NCBI GenBank assembly: GCA_016458225.1
Contig: JAEMGR010000041.1
Coordinates: 58,712-122,711, forward strand
Length of the DNA: 64,000 nucleotides
Reading direction: 5' to 3'
DNA from: Myxococcaceae bacterium JPH2
GTDB lineage: Bacteria; Myxococcota; Myxococcia; Myxococcales; Myxococcaceae
A program made the position numbers and the translations under genes. Positions 8,144 to 16,883 of the stretch are shown here, one piece after another. Each line of letters begins with the position of its first letter. Position 1 is the stretch's first letter. The notes under the pieces are model-generated. The model was not told the DNA's origin and ran no database searches. It saw only the letters and a list, made by a program, of their open reading frames with translations.

Positions 8144-9598
8144 CTACAGCCTTGGACGGTCCTCGACCACGGGGGCGATGTCCTCGGTGGACGCAGGGGC
8201 CAGGGCCCGCGCGTTGACGTCCGGCAGAGTGACGCCCATCCAGGAAGCCAGTCGCGTCATGGCCAGCGTGCGCTCGGCCTCGGGCAGTCGAACAATCTGC
8301 GCGGTGAGGTGGTTGGCATTCGGCACCGTGAAGCGGAGCGAGTCGTTGCAAGCCCGCACGTCGAACGGGCCCGCGGACCAGGGATCGCGGTCCCCATAGA
8401 GGAACATCATCCGCGTCCCCTCGCGCCGGACCCAGTGCTCCACTCGGAGCATCAAGGCGTGGTCGAACCGCTTCTCCAGCGGGAACGCGAGATACTCAGA
8501 CGGCACGTCCTCGCGCGGGTACTGCAACAACCCATGCAGGTGCCGCGTGGGGTAGCGGTTCCAGCCCAGCTCCGTGGCGGATTGGTAGTAATAGGCCGCG
8601 AAGTAGTCGAGCGAGGAGTCCCCATACGTGGACGCCATGCCAGTGATGTAGTCGAGGAAGGCGAAGACTTGGGTTGCCGTCGCGCCGGGCGCGGGAATCG
8701 CATCACACAAGGACGGCGTGCCGTACTGCCAGAAATAGAAAGGCATCTCGACGATGCCAAACTCCAGTGACCGCTCAACGCCCAGCACGCCATAGGTGTC
8801 CCCCGTGTCCGCCATGAAGGGGAGCAGCTCCGAGCGACGCGACAAGGCGTCTCGCTGGAAGACGCGCAGCTTCTCGCGGCACGTCTCATCGCCCACCCGC
8901 TCGAGGAAGTGGACGAAGCGACCGTCATCCAAGCCATGCGTGTTCGGCGCCACGTAGGCCACGGTGGCGTCCACATCATTCGGATAGTAATAGCGATGGT
9001 AGACGGCAGCCATGCCTCCCTTGCTGCCGCCCGTCGTCAGCCAATGGCCAGAATAGACAGGCTTGAAGGCCTGGATGATGCAGTGGTAGTCGCTCGCGGC
9101 CTGCCAGATGTCGAGCAGCTTCCAGTCATTGGACGCCGGCCGAGAAGGGCCGAAGAAGCGGTGCTCCAACGAGAGCTGATTGGCCCCGAGCAGCGCGGTG
9201 GGCTCGTACTGCGAGGGGCGACTGCTCAAGCTGTACCCGCCCGAATACACCACCACGGGCGCGGTCGTGGAGCGATGCAGCAACGTGGCCCGGAGCTGGA
9301 AGTGCTCCCCATTCGGGCGGTGGTGGTCCGCCGGCTGCTCGAAAGTGAGGCGGAAGAAGCGCGTGCCCTGGATGGGCGAGGGCGCCTCTGTCACCACCGT
9401 CAGCCCTGGGATGGACTGGAGCCGAGTGAGGATGTCCTCGGTCTCCGCCCCGGCCTCCAAGGCGCCCGCGACCTGGGCTGGCCGCACATCCAGGGCCTCG
9501 GGGCCCTCCGAGACAGGCCCCCCACAGGCTTGCATCACCAGGGCCGCGACCCACCACCCCAGGCTCCGAGACAAGCCAACGCGTCTTGACGAATTCAT
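8144..9598 (-). CDS. S37-type secreted tripeptidyl aminopeptidase-like lipoprotein
   Basis: 484 aa. The N-terminus has a hydrophobic segment ending WWVAALVMQACGG, which looks like a lipoprotein signal with Cys at about residue 25. The body matches the S37 (PS-10) secreted peptidase family of alpha/beta hydrolases. It has SLEHRFFGPSRP, the nucleophile elbow TTGGSKGGMAAVYHRYYYPN with the probable catalytic Ser, FLYGDRDPWSAGPF with the probable Asp, and VPNANHLTAQI with the probable His. It likely trims peptides from the N-terminus outside the cell, which fits a predatory proteolytic life style. Start ATG at 9598 with GGAG upstream. Confidence 0.82.
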   Translation of the reverse strand: MNSSRRVGLSRSLGWWVAALVMQACGGPVSEGPEALDVRPAQVAGALEAGAETEDILTRLQSIPGLTVVTEAPSPIQGTRFFRLTFEQPADHHRPNGEHFQLRATLLHRSTTAPVVVYSGGYSLSSRPSQYEPTALLGANQLSLEHRFFGPSRPASNDWKLLDIWQAASDYHCIIQAFKPVYSGHWLTTGGSKGGMAAVYHRYYYPNDVDATVAYVAPNTHGLDDGRFVHFLERVGDETCREKLRVFQRDALSRRSELLPFMADTGDTYGVLGVERSLEFGIVEMPFYFWQYGTPSLCDAIPAPGATATQVFAFLDYITGMASTYGDSSLDYFAAYYYQSATELGWNRYPTRHLHGLLQYPREDVPSEYLAFPLEKRFDHALMLRVEHWVRREGTRMMFLYGDRDPWSAGPFDVRACNDSLRFTVPNANHLTAQIVRLPEAERTLAMTRLASWMGVTLPDVNARALAPASTEDIAPVVEDRPRL

Positions 9599-9707
9599 TC
9601 ACGCTCCGCTGCTTGGGTTTGCGCTACGGAATGCCCCGCGCGGCCCGAGGCATCACAAACCTAACAGATGCGTGTGCGAGCTCCTCGGAGTGGAATCCTA
9701 GACTTCG

Positions 9708-10721
9708 TCAATTGTTGCGCGGCAGCTGGAAGTTGAATGCGGTGCCGGCCCCGACCGCGCTCGGCTCGACGGACATCCGGCCTCCGTGCAGCTTCGCCAG
9801 CTCGGCGGCGAGATAGAGGCCCAATCCCTCACTTCCGCGCGGGCCGTTTGGAAAGGGCTCGGTCCAGGAAGGCGGCGCCTCGGCGGGTGACTGGCTCCGC
9901 TCGTCCGCCACGCGCACCGTGACGAACGAGCAGGACGCGCGCAGCTCCACCGACACCCCGCCCCCGGGCCCCATCGCGCTCGCCAACAGGGCGTCCAGCG
10001 CCAGGCGGATCCGGTCCGCATCGAAGGTCAGTCCCACTGGCTCAGACGGGAGGGCCAGCCGCACCGCCGCGCCCGGCATTCGCTGTTGCCACTGGGCCAC
10101 GACATCGCGCAGGGGCGCGCGGAGGTCGCCCATCACGGGCCGCAGGCGCAACGACCCCTCAGCCAGGAGCGCCGCGTCATGGAGGTGTCGTCCCAGCAGC
10201 TCCAGCGACTGGAGCTGGAAGCCCAGCGCGCTCACCGTGCCCAGGTCCACACCGGGGCTCTCGCGCAGGCGAGCGAGGTGCTCACGCGCCTGCCACAGCG
10301 GCCCCTGAAGCGCCTGCCCCACCCACTGCCCCAGCGCCTCCGCCGTGGTGTTCGCGGGCGCGGGCGGCGGAGGTTCGGCTTCGAGTGACTGGCGCACGAG
10401 CGCCTCGAAGTCGGTGATCTCGAAAGGCTTGTTGAGGAAGGCCCATGCATCGGGTGTCCCCGTGGACAGCACCCCACTCAGCAGGATGACCGGGACATGG
10501 TGAAGCACGGGCTCGGCCTTCATGCGCCGGCACAACTCCACGCCGCTCATTCGCGGCATCACATGGTCCGTCACCACCAGGTGGGGACTTCGCGCCCGGG
10601 CCAGCCCCAACGCCTCCTCTCCATCTCGTGCCTGCACCACGTCATGGCCCAGGTCTTCCACCACCTGACTCAGGACCTCCAACACCGCGGGTTCATCGTC
10701 CGCAACCAGGACGAGACTCAT
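9708..10721 (-). CDS. Response regulator with degenerate histidine-kinase-like C-terminus
   Basis: 337 aa. Residues 1-120 form a receiver with acidic pocket (VADDEPA), phosphoacceptor Asp in LVVTDHVMPRMSG and Lys in AFLNKPFE. The C-terminal half aligns in position with a HisKA/HATPase core but lacks a HExxNPL histidine box (VGQALQGPL stands there) and has no clear N-box Asn or DxGxG. Only a G2-like GLGLYLAAELAKLHGG remains. It is probably a phosphorylation-switched binding or scaffold protein and not an active kinase. I use the ATG at 10721 (AGAGGAAG upstream); the frame is open further upstream without homology. It is divergent from the DegP-type protease. Confidence 0.75.
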   Translation of the reverse strand: MSLVLVADDEPAVLEVLSQVVEDLGHDVVQARDGEEALGLARARSPHLVVTDHVMPRMSGVELCRRMKAEPVLHHVPVILLSGVLSTGTPDAWAFLNKPFEITDFEALVRQSLEAEPPPPAPANTTAEALGQWVGQALQGPLWQAREHLARLRESPGVDLGTVSALGFQLQSLELLGRHLHDAALLAEGSLRLRPVMGDLRAPLRDVVAQWQQRMPGAAVRLALPSEPVGLTFDADRIRLALDALLASAMGPGGGVSVELRASCSFVTVRVADERSQSPAEAPPSWTEPFPNGPRGSEGLGLYLAAELAKLHGGRMSVEPSAVGAGTAFNFQLPRNN

Positions 10722-10890
10722 GCGTCCACTTCCTCTCGGCGGCCACGCACAGGGGAGTTCCACGCGTGCCTTCGCGCCACCCACACCGCTGCCCGCTCCC
10801 ACGCCCGCCCCCTCGAGGGCCATGGGACCGCGGGACAGAAGGTCCACGGGTTCACGAAAGAGAGACCTGGACTATGAAGGTCCGAGCACT

Positions 10891-10913
10891 CATTCCGGAC
10901 ATCCTCGGGAATG
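10891..10913. promoter_or_regulatory. Inverted repeat upstream of DegP-type protease gene
   Basis: CATTCC at 10891-10896 and GGAATG at 10908-10913 form a dyad in the 258-bp gap between the divergent receiver-kinase-like gene and the protease gene. A second related pair of words (CCGGACATCC and GTCCGGATGT) overlaps it. This may be an operator or promoter element; no clear sigma-70 hexamers were recognised. Nothing else recognisable was found in this gap. Confidence 0.3.
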
Positions 10914-10979
10914 CAGGAGCCTTCCCAACAGTCCGGATGTTGCTCGGAAGACACTCCGACACGGTGCATGGAGGAAGAC

Positions 10980-12320
10980 ATGAAGCCCGGAGTCATGGCG
11001 TGGGGTCTGATGGCGGTGTCCTGCCTCGTCACCTTCCCCGCCCGCGCGGACCTCGCCCGGCGGCGTGACGCCGTCGTGGAGGTCGTCCAGAAGGTCTCTC
11101 CCGCGGTCGTCTACATCGGGACCGAGCAGGAGGTGGAGTCACGCTTCCGCGGCCGTTCCCGCTCCCCCCTGGAGGACTTCTTCGGCCTGGGTCAGCCGGA
11201 CTCCGGGGGACGGGAGAAGATTCAAGGGCTCGGCAGCGGCGCGCTCATCGACCCGAGCGGCATCATCGTCACGAATGACCACGTCATCCGCGGCGCCTCG
11301 GCCATCCACGTCGTGCTGGCCGACGGCCGCACCTTCGACGCCGAGGTGATGGGCAGCGACGCCACCAATGACCTGGCCGTCCTCAAGGTGAGCGCGAAGG
11401 AGCCGCTCCCCGCGGCCCGCCTGGGCACCAGCGCCGACCTCATGATTGGCGAGACGGTGGTGGCCATCGGCAGCCCGTTCGGCTTGAGCAAGACGGTGAC
11501 GGCGGGCGTGGTGTCCGCCACCGGCCGCACGTTCCGCGCGGATGACCGCGTCTACAACGACTTCATCCAGACGGACGCCGCCATCAACCCCGGCAACTCG
11601 GGCGGCCCGCTGCTCAACGTGGACGGGGAGATCATCGGCATCAACACCGCCATCTTCGCCAACGGCCAGGGCATCGGCTTCGCCATCCCCGCGGACAAGG
11701 TGCGCCGCATCGTCGAGGAGCTCACGCGCTTCGGGAAGGTGCGCCCGGCGTGGGTGGGCCTGGACACGGAGGACCTCACGCCTCGGCTCGCGGCGCGGCT
11801 CGGTTGGGACCGGACGTACGGCGTCGTCGTCTCCAACGTGGATCCAGACAGCCCGGCCGCCCAGGCAGGCGTGCGCCGGGGCGACGTGGTGGCCGAGCTG
11901 GGAGGCTCGCGCATCCAGGACGCCGAGGACTTCGACTCACGCGTGCGCGGCTACCCCGCGCGCTCCGCCTTCCCGCTCGTGCTCTTCCGCGAGGGCACCT
12001 CGCGCACCGTGCAGGTGGCCCCCGTCGAGTTCCCCCGCCGGCTCATCGAGACCCTCGCGTGGGAGCGGCTGGGTCTACGAGTGAAGGAGGGCAAGGGACT
12101 GATGGCCGTGTCCTCGGTGCGGCCGGACTCCGCGGCGGCGCAGATCGGCCTGGAGCCGGGCGACGTCATCCTCCGGGTGAACAACCAGCCGGTGCCGGAC
12201 GGAGACACCTTCCGTGAGGCGCTGCTCACGGCGCGACGGGGACGTAGCGTCCTGATGCTCGTGCGCCGGGGCCGATACGGCTACCACATCACCCTCCCCT
12301 TCGAGGGACAGCGCATCTAG
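10980..12320 (+). CDS. DegP/DegQ-type periplasmic serine protease with two PDZ domains
   Basis: 446 aa. Signal peptide [19 protein letters not shown] ending near PARAD. The trypsin-like domain has the catalytic triad His in VTNDHVIRG, Asp in ATNDLAVLK and Ser in [11 protein letters not shown]. Two PDZ domains follow ([20 protein letters not shown] and [20 protein letters not shown]). This is the Do/HtrA layout used in envelope protein quality control. The ATG at 10980 has an excellent GGAGGAA at -6; an upstream in-frame ATG at 10911 would break the signal peptide. It is followed 51 bp later by the pseudokinase gene. Confidence 0.9.
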   Translation: MKPGVMAWGLMAVSCLVTFPARADLARRRDAVVEVVQKVSPAVVYIGTEQEVESRFRGRSRSPLEDFFGLGQPDSGGREKIQGLGSGALIDPSGIIVTNDHVIRGASAIHVVLADGRTFDAEVMGSDATNDLAVLKVSAKEPLPAARLGTSADLMIGETVVAIGSPFGLSKTVTAGVVSATGRTFRADDRVYNDFIQTDAAINPGNSGGPLLNVDGEIIGINTAIFANGQGIGFAIPADKVRRIVEELTRFGKVRPAWVGLDTEDLTPRLAARLGWDRTYGVVVSNVDPDSPAAQAGVRRGDVVAELGGSRIQDAEDFDSRVRGYPARSAFPLVLFREGTSRTVQVAPVEFPRRLIETLAWERLGLRVKEGKGLMAVSSVRPDSAAAQIGLEPGDVILRVNNQPVPDGDTFREALLTARRGRSVLMLVRRGRYGYHITLPFEGQRI

Positions 12321-12371
12321 TCCTTACAGGGATTCCAGGATCGGCGGGAACGGCACTAGCATGGGTCCCCC

Positions 12372-14423
12372 ATGAGTCCGGTCCGCTACGTGTCGCTCGG
12401 TCCCCTTCTTTCCGGAGAGGGCTCGCGGGCCTTCCTCGGCCTGTCGATGGAGGAAGCCCGCCCCCCCATTCCCGTGGTGCTCATCTGGGCACCGCCGGAG
12501 ATTGCGCAAGACGCGGACCTGACGGCGCGGCTGGAGCGCGAGACGGAGCGCGCGCTCGTCTTCGAGCACCCGAACATCCTGCGGGTGCACGGGCTGACGC
12601 GGCTGGACGGTGGGCTGGCGCGCGTCACCGAGTTCGCCGATGGCGAGCCGCTGCGCAAGGTGCTGGAGGCGCACCCGCGCATGCCGGCGCACTTCGCCGC
12701 GCTGGTGGTGGCCGACGCCGCGAAGGGCCTGCACTACGCCCACGTGGCCGGCAATGACGACGGCTCGCCGCTGGTGCACGGCGACATCCGGCCCGAGACG
12801 CTGATGGTCTCCTTCAGCGGCGTCACGAAGGTGACGGGCTACGGGGCGCTGACGGTGGCGCCCCGCGAGCGCGGCGGCAAGCGCGTGAAGAACCGGCGCG
12901 CGTACACCGCGCCCGAGCAACTCCTGGGAGGCCGCGAGGCCGTCAACGTGCAGTCCGACGTGTTCCTGCTGGGGCTCACGCTGCACGAGTGCCTCACCGG
13001 GAAGATGCCGTTCAAGGAGTCGGCGGATCCGGACAAGGCGGTCATCAACCGCGCCTTGCCGCCCATGCCCAACGACGTGCCGCTGAAGCTGGACGCGGTG
13101 GTGCGTCGCGCCACCAGCAAGCGCGCGATGGAGCGCTATCCCTCGGCGCTCGCGTTCCGCGAGGCGCTGGTGGACGCGGTGGGCAAGCTGCCCTCCTACG
13201 AGTCGTTCGCGGAGTATCTGGCCAAGCTGTTCCCGCCCGAGAGCGACGCGCGCTCGGCACGACGTCAGCTCATGGAGCGGGGTGCGGCGGAGGCGCTCGC
13301 CAAGGCCGGTGTTCCGGCGCCGCGCATCGCGGAGCTGATCGCGAAGGGAATCGGCTTCACCACGGAGACGCCGGGAGATCCCAACGGCGAGCCGGCCAGC
13401 GGCTCCCTTGCAGCGGTCCCGAGCGTCACCAGCACGGGCGCGGCCTCCACGGATCCGCGCCTCTCCGTTTCGACGGGCACCTCCGCGCCCCAGGCTGTCG
13501 CGAACGGAACGGGTCCGCACGCCTCCACCCAGCCCGTCGTCGCGCGCGCAGCCGGCCCTGCGAACGGAGCCGGCGCCAACGCCCCCGCTGCCCTGCCCGG
13601 CCACGGCTCGGCGCACGCGGCGAGCGTGTCAGCGCCTCCCTCGCAGGTGACGGGTGGATCCAACGCAGCGCCTGTTTCCGCCACGCCTCCGGGTTCGCAG
13701 GTCGTGCCGCTGGCGTCGCCGCCGCCGCCCCAGACCGCTGGCGCTCCAGGCGGGATGACGTCCGCCGCGCCTCCCGCTGCGCGCTCCTGGTGGCCCATGG
13801 TCGCCGCGGGCTTCGTGCTCGTCGCGGGCGCGGGCGCCTTCGTCGTGCAGCGCGTGTTGCACGGCACGGCCAGCAGCGAGCCTCCTCCCTCGCAGCCAGC
13901 TCCCGTGGCGCCCATCCTGGCCGCGGTCGACGCGGGCGTGCTCGTGGACGCGGGCACCGACGCGGGTTCGCACGATGCGGGAGCCCCGGCCGTCGTGAGC
14001 GAGAACCTGGGCATCCTCGATCTCGTCGTCGAGCCGCGCGTGGAGGTGTCGCTCAACGCCGCGCTGCTGGGGCGCACGCCGCTCACCGTCTCGCTGCCCC
14101 CTGGACGGCACACCCTCACCCTGACCAACGGCGCGCTCGGCATCACCGTGGCGCGCACCGTGACGGTGGCGCCCACGGGCAAGACGTCCGTGCAGATCTA
14201 CCTCAACAAGGCGTTCGTCAATGTCCGCGCCCCGGACGGCGCGAACGTCACCGTCGACGGCCGCCCCGTGGGCACCGCCCCTGTCGATGAACTCGACGTG
14301 TACGAGGGTTCGCATCGGCTGCTCGTCACCGTGGGCGCGGCTCGCTGGCAGAAGTCCTTCACCCTCGAAGCCGGACAGCGCACGACCTTCACCGTGGACT
14401 TCCAGGAGCCGCCCGAGGAGTAG
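12372..14423 (+). CDS. Ser/Thr-kinase-like protein (probable pseudokinase) with TM segment and PEGA-like tail
   Basis: 683 aa. Residues about 5-280 have the Hanks-kinase fold: LVFEHPNILRVHGLTRLDGG, LVHGDIRPETLMV in place of the HRDxKxxN loop, YTAPEQLLGG for the APE region, and DVFLLGLTLHECLTGKMPF. Key residues are changed. There is no Lys in the VAIK strand (PVVLIW), the catalytic-loop Asn is Thr, and the DFG motif near residue 155 reads GYG, so the Mg-binding Asp is missing. A Pro/Ala/Ser-rich linker follows. Then come one membrane segment (about 473-493) and a periplasmic C-terminus with PEGA-like repeats (VRAPDGANVTVDGRPVGTAP). I infer a binding or regulatory role, not phosphotransfer. Confidence 0.8.
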   Translation: MSPVRYVSLGPLLSGEGSRAFLGLSMEEARPPIPVVLIWAPPEIAQDADLTARLERETERALVFEHPNILRVHGLTRLDGGLARVTEFADGEPLRKVLEAHPRMPAHFAALVVADAAKGLHYAHVAGNDDGSPLVHGDIRPETLMVSFSGVTKVTGYGALTVAPRERGGKRVKNRRAYTAPEQLLGGREAVNVQSDVFLLGLTLHECLTGKMPFKESADPDKAVINRALPPMPNDVPLKLDAVVRRATSKRAMERYPSALAFREALVDAVGKLPSYESFAEYLAKLFPPESDARSARRQLMERGAAEALAKAGVPAPRIAELIAKGIGFTTETPGDPNGEPASGSLAAVPSVTSTGAASTDPRLSVSTGTSAPQAVANGTGPHASTQPVVARAAGPANGAGANAPAALPGHGSAHAASVSAPPSQVTGGSNAAPVSATPPGSQVVPLASPPPPQTAGAPGGMTSAAPPAARSWWPMVAAGFVLVAGAGAFVVQRVLHGTASSEPPPSQPAPVAPILAAVDAGVLVDAGTDAGSHDAGAPAVVSENLGILDLVVEPRVEVSLNAALLGRTPLTVSLPPGRHTLTLTNGALGITVARTVTVAPTGKTSVQIYLNKAFVNVRAPDGANVTVDGRPVGTAPVDELDVYEGSHRLLVTVGAARWQKSFTLEAGQRTTFTVDFQEPPEE

Positions 14424-14452
14424 GCTCCCCGCCTCGGACACCCTTTCGCCCC

Positions 14453-15448
14453 ATGAGTCTGTCCCTCCTCGCCGCGCTCCTCCTTCACGCCAGCCCAGCG
14501 GAAGGAACCCTCTCCCTGCTGGAACCCACCGCGCACGGCTGTGACTGGGTGCGCGTCGATGCGCGCACCTCCGAGCGCCGCGTCCTCACCACGCTCGACG
14601 TGGACTGCCAGGGAGGCACCACCGCGGTGAGCAAGGACGGCGCGCGCGGCGCACTCCGCTTCTGGCGAGGCGGCGTCAGCGCGCCCGTGCTGGGCCGCCC
14701 CACGTTCCCGGAGAAGTTCCCCTCGCCCGCCTTCAAGGACCGCCTCTTCGAGGTGGAGACGGCCACCGGCACCCATCAGGAGCTGCCGCTGCCTCCCATC
14801 GGCGAACTCATCGAGTTCGGCTACGACGCGAGCCAGCGACTCCTCGGCCTCACCGTGCAGCGGGTGACGCCTGAGCAGGAACAGGCGGGCTTCGCCGAGG
14901 TGGAGGGTCAGCGCATCGTCTTCGACAGCGAGGCACCGGGCCGCCCGCTGCTGGCCCACGCCTTCGTCTTCCGGGACAAGGCCTGGGTTCGGCTGACCAC
15001 GGAGGCCACCGACAGCATCCGCGGCATTCGCGGCATGCCGCTGCGCAAGAAGCTGGGTGAGCGCGCCAGCGCGGCGCTCGACCCTCGCTTCACGCCGGGC
15101 GACCTCGACGACAACACGCTGCTGGATCAGCTCGACACGCTCGCCCCCGAGCAGCCCGAGGGAGAGTGGTCCCTGCTCAAGCGCGGGGGCGTGTCGCTCG
15201 CGGTCTGGGCCACGCCCTTCGAGGACGACATGCTCTCCACGGGGCTGGTGCGTCGGGTGGAGGGGCATCAGGCGCTCGCGCTGCCCGGCCACGCGCTCCA
15301 CGAGAACGACCTGGCGGGAGTCCAGGTCCGTGGCACGTGGCTGCTCGTGACGCTCGCGGACTCGGGAGGACACCCTCGGCTCTATCGGGGCAAGACGCTC
15401 ATCTGGAGCTCGGAGAGCGCCCGAGCCGTGACGTTCTGGCCCCGCTGA
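14453..15448 (+). CDS. Secreted hypothetical protein
   Basis: 331 aa, not recognised. The N-terminus MSLSLLAALLLHASPAEG is a short signal peptide. The rest is rich in beta-strand-like patterns and small repeated turns (RLFEVETATGTHQELPLPPIGE, VSLAVWATPFEDDMLSTGLV, RGTWLLVTLADSGGHPRLYRG), reminiscent of a beta-propeller. No catalytic motif is visible. It follows the pseudokinase gene by 29 bp on the same strand, so the two may be co-transcribed and act in the same envelope compartment. Confidence 0.7.
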   Translation: MSLSLLAALLLHASPAEGTLSLLEPTAHGCDWVRVDARTSERRVLTTLDVDCQGGTTAVSKDGARGALRFWRGGVSAPVLGRPTFPEKFPSPAFKDRLFEVETATGTHQELPLPPIGELIEFGYDASQRLLGLTVQRVTPEQEQAGFAEVEGQRIVFDSEAPGRPLLAHAFVFRDKAWVRLTTEATDSIRGIRGMPLRKKLGERASAALDPRFTPGDLDDNTLLDQLDTLAPEQPEGEWSLLKRGGVSLAVWATPFEDDMLSTGLVRRVEGHQALALPGHALHENDLAGVQVRGTWLLVTLADSGGHPRLYRGKTLIWSSESARAVTFWPR

Positions 15449-15482
15449 GCGCGGCACCCGGCGACTGCCGAGCACCGCGCTC
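15447..15482. terminator. Hairpin terminator between convergent genes
   Basis: GAGCGCGG at 15447-15454 (overlapping the stop codon) pairs perfectly with CCGCGCTC at 15475-15482. An inner CGGC/GCCG stem sits inside. It separates the secreted hypothetical gene from the convergent superoxide dismutase gene. There is no T-tract. Confidence 0.55.
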
Positions 15483-15490
15483 GGGACGAC

Positions 15491-16075
15491 TCAGCCGCCC
15501 TTGAGGTTCTGGGCGACGAAGTCCCAGTTCACCAGGTGGTTGAGGAACGTCTCGATGTACTTCGGCCGCAGGTTGCGGAAGTCGATGTAGTAGGCGTGCT
15601 CCCACACGTCGATGGTCAGCAGCGCCTTCTGGCCGTGCTTCATCGGGAGGTCCGCGTTGCCCGTCTTCGTGATGGACAGGCGGCCCTTGTCCAGCACCAG
15701 CCACGCCCAGCCCGAGCCGAACTGCGTGGCGGCCGCGGCGGAGAACTCCTCCTTGAACTTCTCGAAGGAGCCAAAGTCACGGGTGATGGCGGCGGCGAGC
15801 TCGCCCGTCGGCTGACCGCCCCCGTTCGGCTTCATGCAGTGCCAGTAGAAGGTGTGGTTCCACACCTGGGCCGCGTTGTTGAACACGCCGCCGTCGCTGC
15901 TGAGGATGATCTCCTCCAGGGTGCGGCTCGCCTCGGGCTTGCCGTCCAGCAGCTTGTTGAGGTTCACCACGTAGGCGTTGTGGTGCTTGCCGTGGTGGTA
16001 CTCGAGCGTCTCCTTGCTGATGTGCGGCGCGAGCGCGTCCAGGGCGTACGGAAGGTTCGGGAGCGTGAAGGGCAT
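15491..16075 (-). CDS. sodB: Superoxide dismutase, Fe-type
   Basis: 194 aa, the standard length of Fe/Mn superoxide dismutases. All four metal ligands are in recognisable blocks: the His in EYHHGKHHNAYV, the His in AAQVWNHTFYWHCMKP, and the Asp and His in DVWEHAYYIDFRN. The AAQVWNHTFYW block, with the outer-sphere Gln in the N-terminal domain, is typical of the iron form. It converts superoxide to oxygen and hydrogen peroxide and has no signal peptide, so it is cytoplasmic. Start ATG at 16075 with AAAGGAAT upstream. A perfect 16-bp palindrome lies about 95 bp upstream and may be its operator. Confidence 0.95.
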   Translation of the reverse strand: MPFTLPNLPYALDALAPHISKETLEYHHGKHHNAYVVNLNKLLDGKPEASRTLEEIILSSDGGVFNNAAQVWNHTFYWHCMKPNGGGQPTGELAAAITRDFGSFEKFKEEFSAAAATQFGSGWAWLVLDKGRLSITKTGNADLPMKHGQKALLTIDVWEHAYYIDFRNLRPKYIETFLNHLVNWDFVAQNLKGG

Positions 16076-16151
16076 GTTCGGATTCCTTTCGGGAGCGGGC
16101 ACGTTACCCGCCTTCGGAGCGTGGTGTGAACGGGAACTACACCCGCCCTGA

Positions 16152-16241
16152 CCACGAATCGTCCGGGGCGCCAATATATTGGCGGGAAGTCAATCCCGTG
16201 GAAGTCCCTGGACGCGGTGCTCGCGAGCCAACGATTCGTGG
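16152..16241. repeat. Widely spaced 11-bp inverted repeat
   Basis: CCACGAATCGT at 16152-16162 and ACGATTCGTGG at 16231-16241 are exact reverse complements. They flank the 16-bp palindrome in the sodB upstream gap (16076-16408). Besides these the gap shows only an AT-rich patch around 16285-16305 and a TTGACT word at 16372. No further gene was recognised in the gap. Confidence 0.4.
16169..16184. promoter_or_regulatory. Perfect 16-bp palindrome upstream of sodB
   Basis: CGCCAATATATTGGCG reads the same on both strands, an AT-rich core in a very GC-rich gap. It lies about 95 bp upstream of the superoxide dismutase start. On the sodB strand a TTGACT word is a few bases upstream of it. Size and symmetry fit the binding site of a dimeric regulator; the regulator is unknown. 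Confidence 0.5.
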
Positions 16242-16408
16242 GGACGCCCCTGCTTCAATCCCTCACATCGGAAACGACTCACGCTTTTGACTTTAAGCTT
16301 GAGATAGCGGACGGAGCCCCGCGGAGCGTGTGAGGGAAGGAACACCCCTCCTCCGCGGGCCAGAGCGTGTCTTGACTCTGTTTCGGCGCGGGCGCTCCAT
16401 GGACAGTC

Positions 16409-16780
16409 ATGGATGCACGCAAACCGCTATGTCTGGTATTGGCCATGGCCACCGGAGGGGGAGCCTGCGCGACCCACCCGGTCCGTGTGGCCACGGCGGA
16501 GCAGGTGGCGGTCTCGGTGTCTCCCGCGACCGAGGCGCCCAAGCCACTGGAAGGCCCGGGCCTGCGCTTCGACGTCCAGCCGGGCGCCGCGCGCGTGTTC
16601 GTGGACGGGCGCGCCGTGGGCACCGCGGGGAGCCTGCGCGACGCGGGCGGATTGCTGACCCTGGCGCCCGGCGTCCATCAAGTGAGCATCCGGCACGCGG
16701 GCTATGCGACCTGGCGCGCCGAAGTGACCGTGGGCGAGGAGGCCGAGGCGATTCAAGTACGTCTTTCTCAAGACCCCTGA
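16409..16780 (+). CDS. PEGA-domain lipoprotein
   Basis: 123 aa. The N-terminus MDARKPLCLVLAMATGGGAC is a lipoprotein signal with Cys at residue 20. The mature part has a single PEGA domain (GLRFDVQPGAARVFVDGRAV, then LAPGVHQVSIRHAGYATWRAEVTV), a surface beta-domain common in myxobacteria that probably binds envelope polymers or proteins. It precedes the PilZ/Ser-Thr kinase gene by about 100 bp on the same strand and may be its first operon partner. An upstream out-of-frame ATG at 16399 was ignored. Confidence 0.75.
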   Translation: MDARKPLCLVLAMATGGGACATHPVRVATAEQVAVSVSPATEAPKPLEGPGLRFDVQPGAARVFVDGRAVGTAGSLRDAGGLLTLAPGVHQVSIRHAGYATWRAEVTVGEEAEAIQVRLSQDP

Positions 16781-16883
16781 CGCGAGGGCACATCCCGACT
16801 TGCAACGGACCGGGTGACGCGCGCGGACGATGGGTGACGGCACGTCTCCCCCCCTTCCGCGAGCCGCTCCCCTGGGAGGCTGC

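Noticed and set aside
16372..16400. TTGACT with CTCCAT as a promoter for the PEGA lipoprotein gene
   Set aside because: The -10 matches poorly and the start codon would lie only 9 nt behind it.
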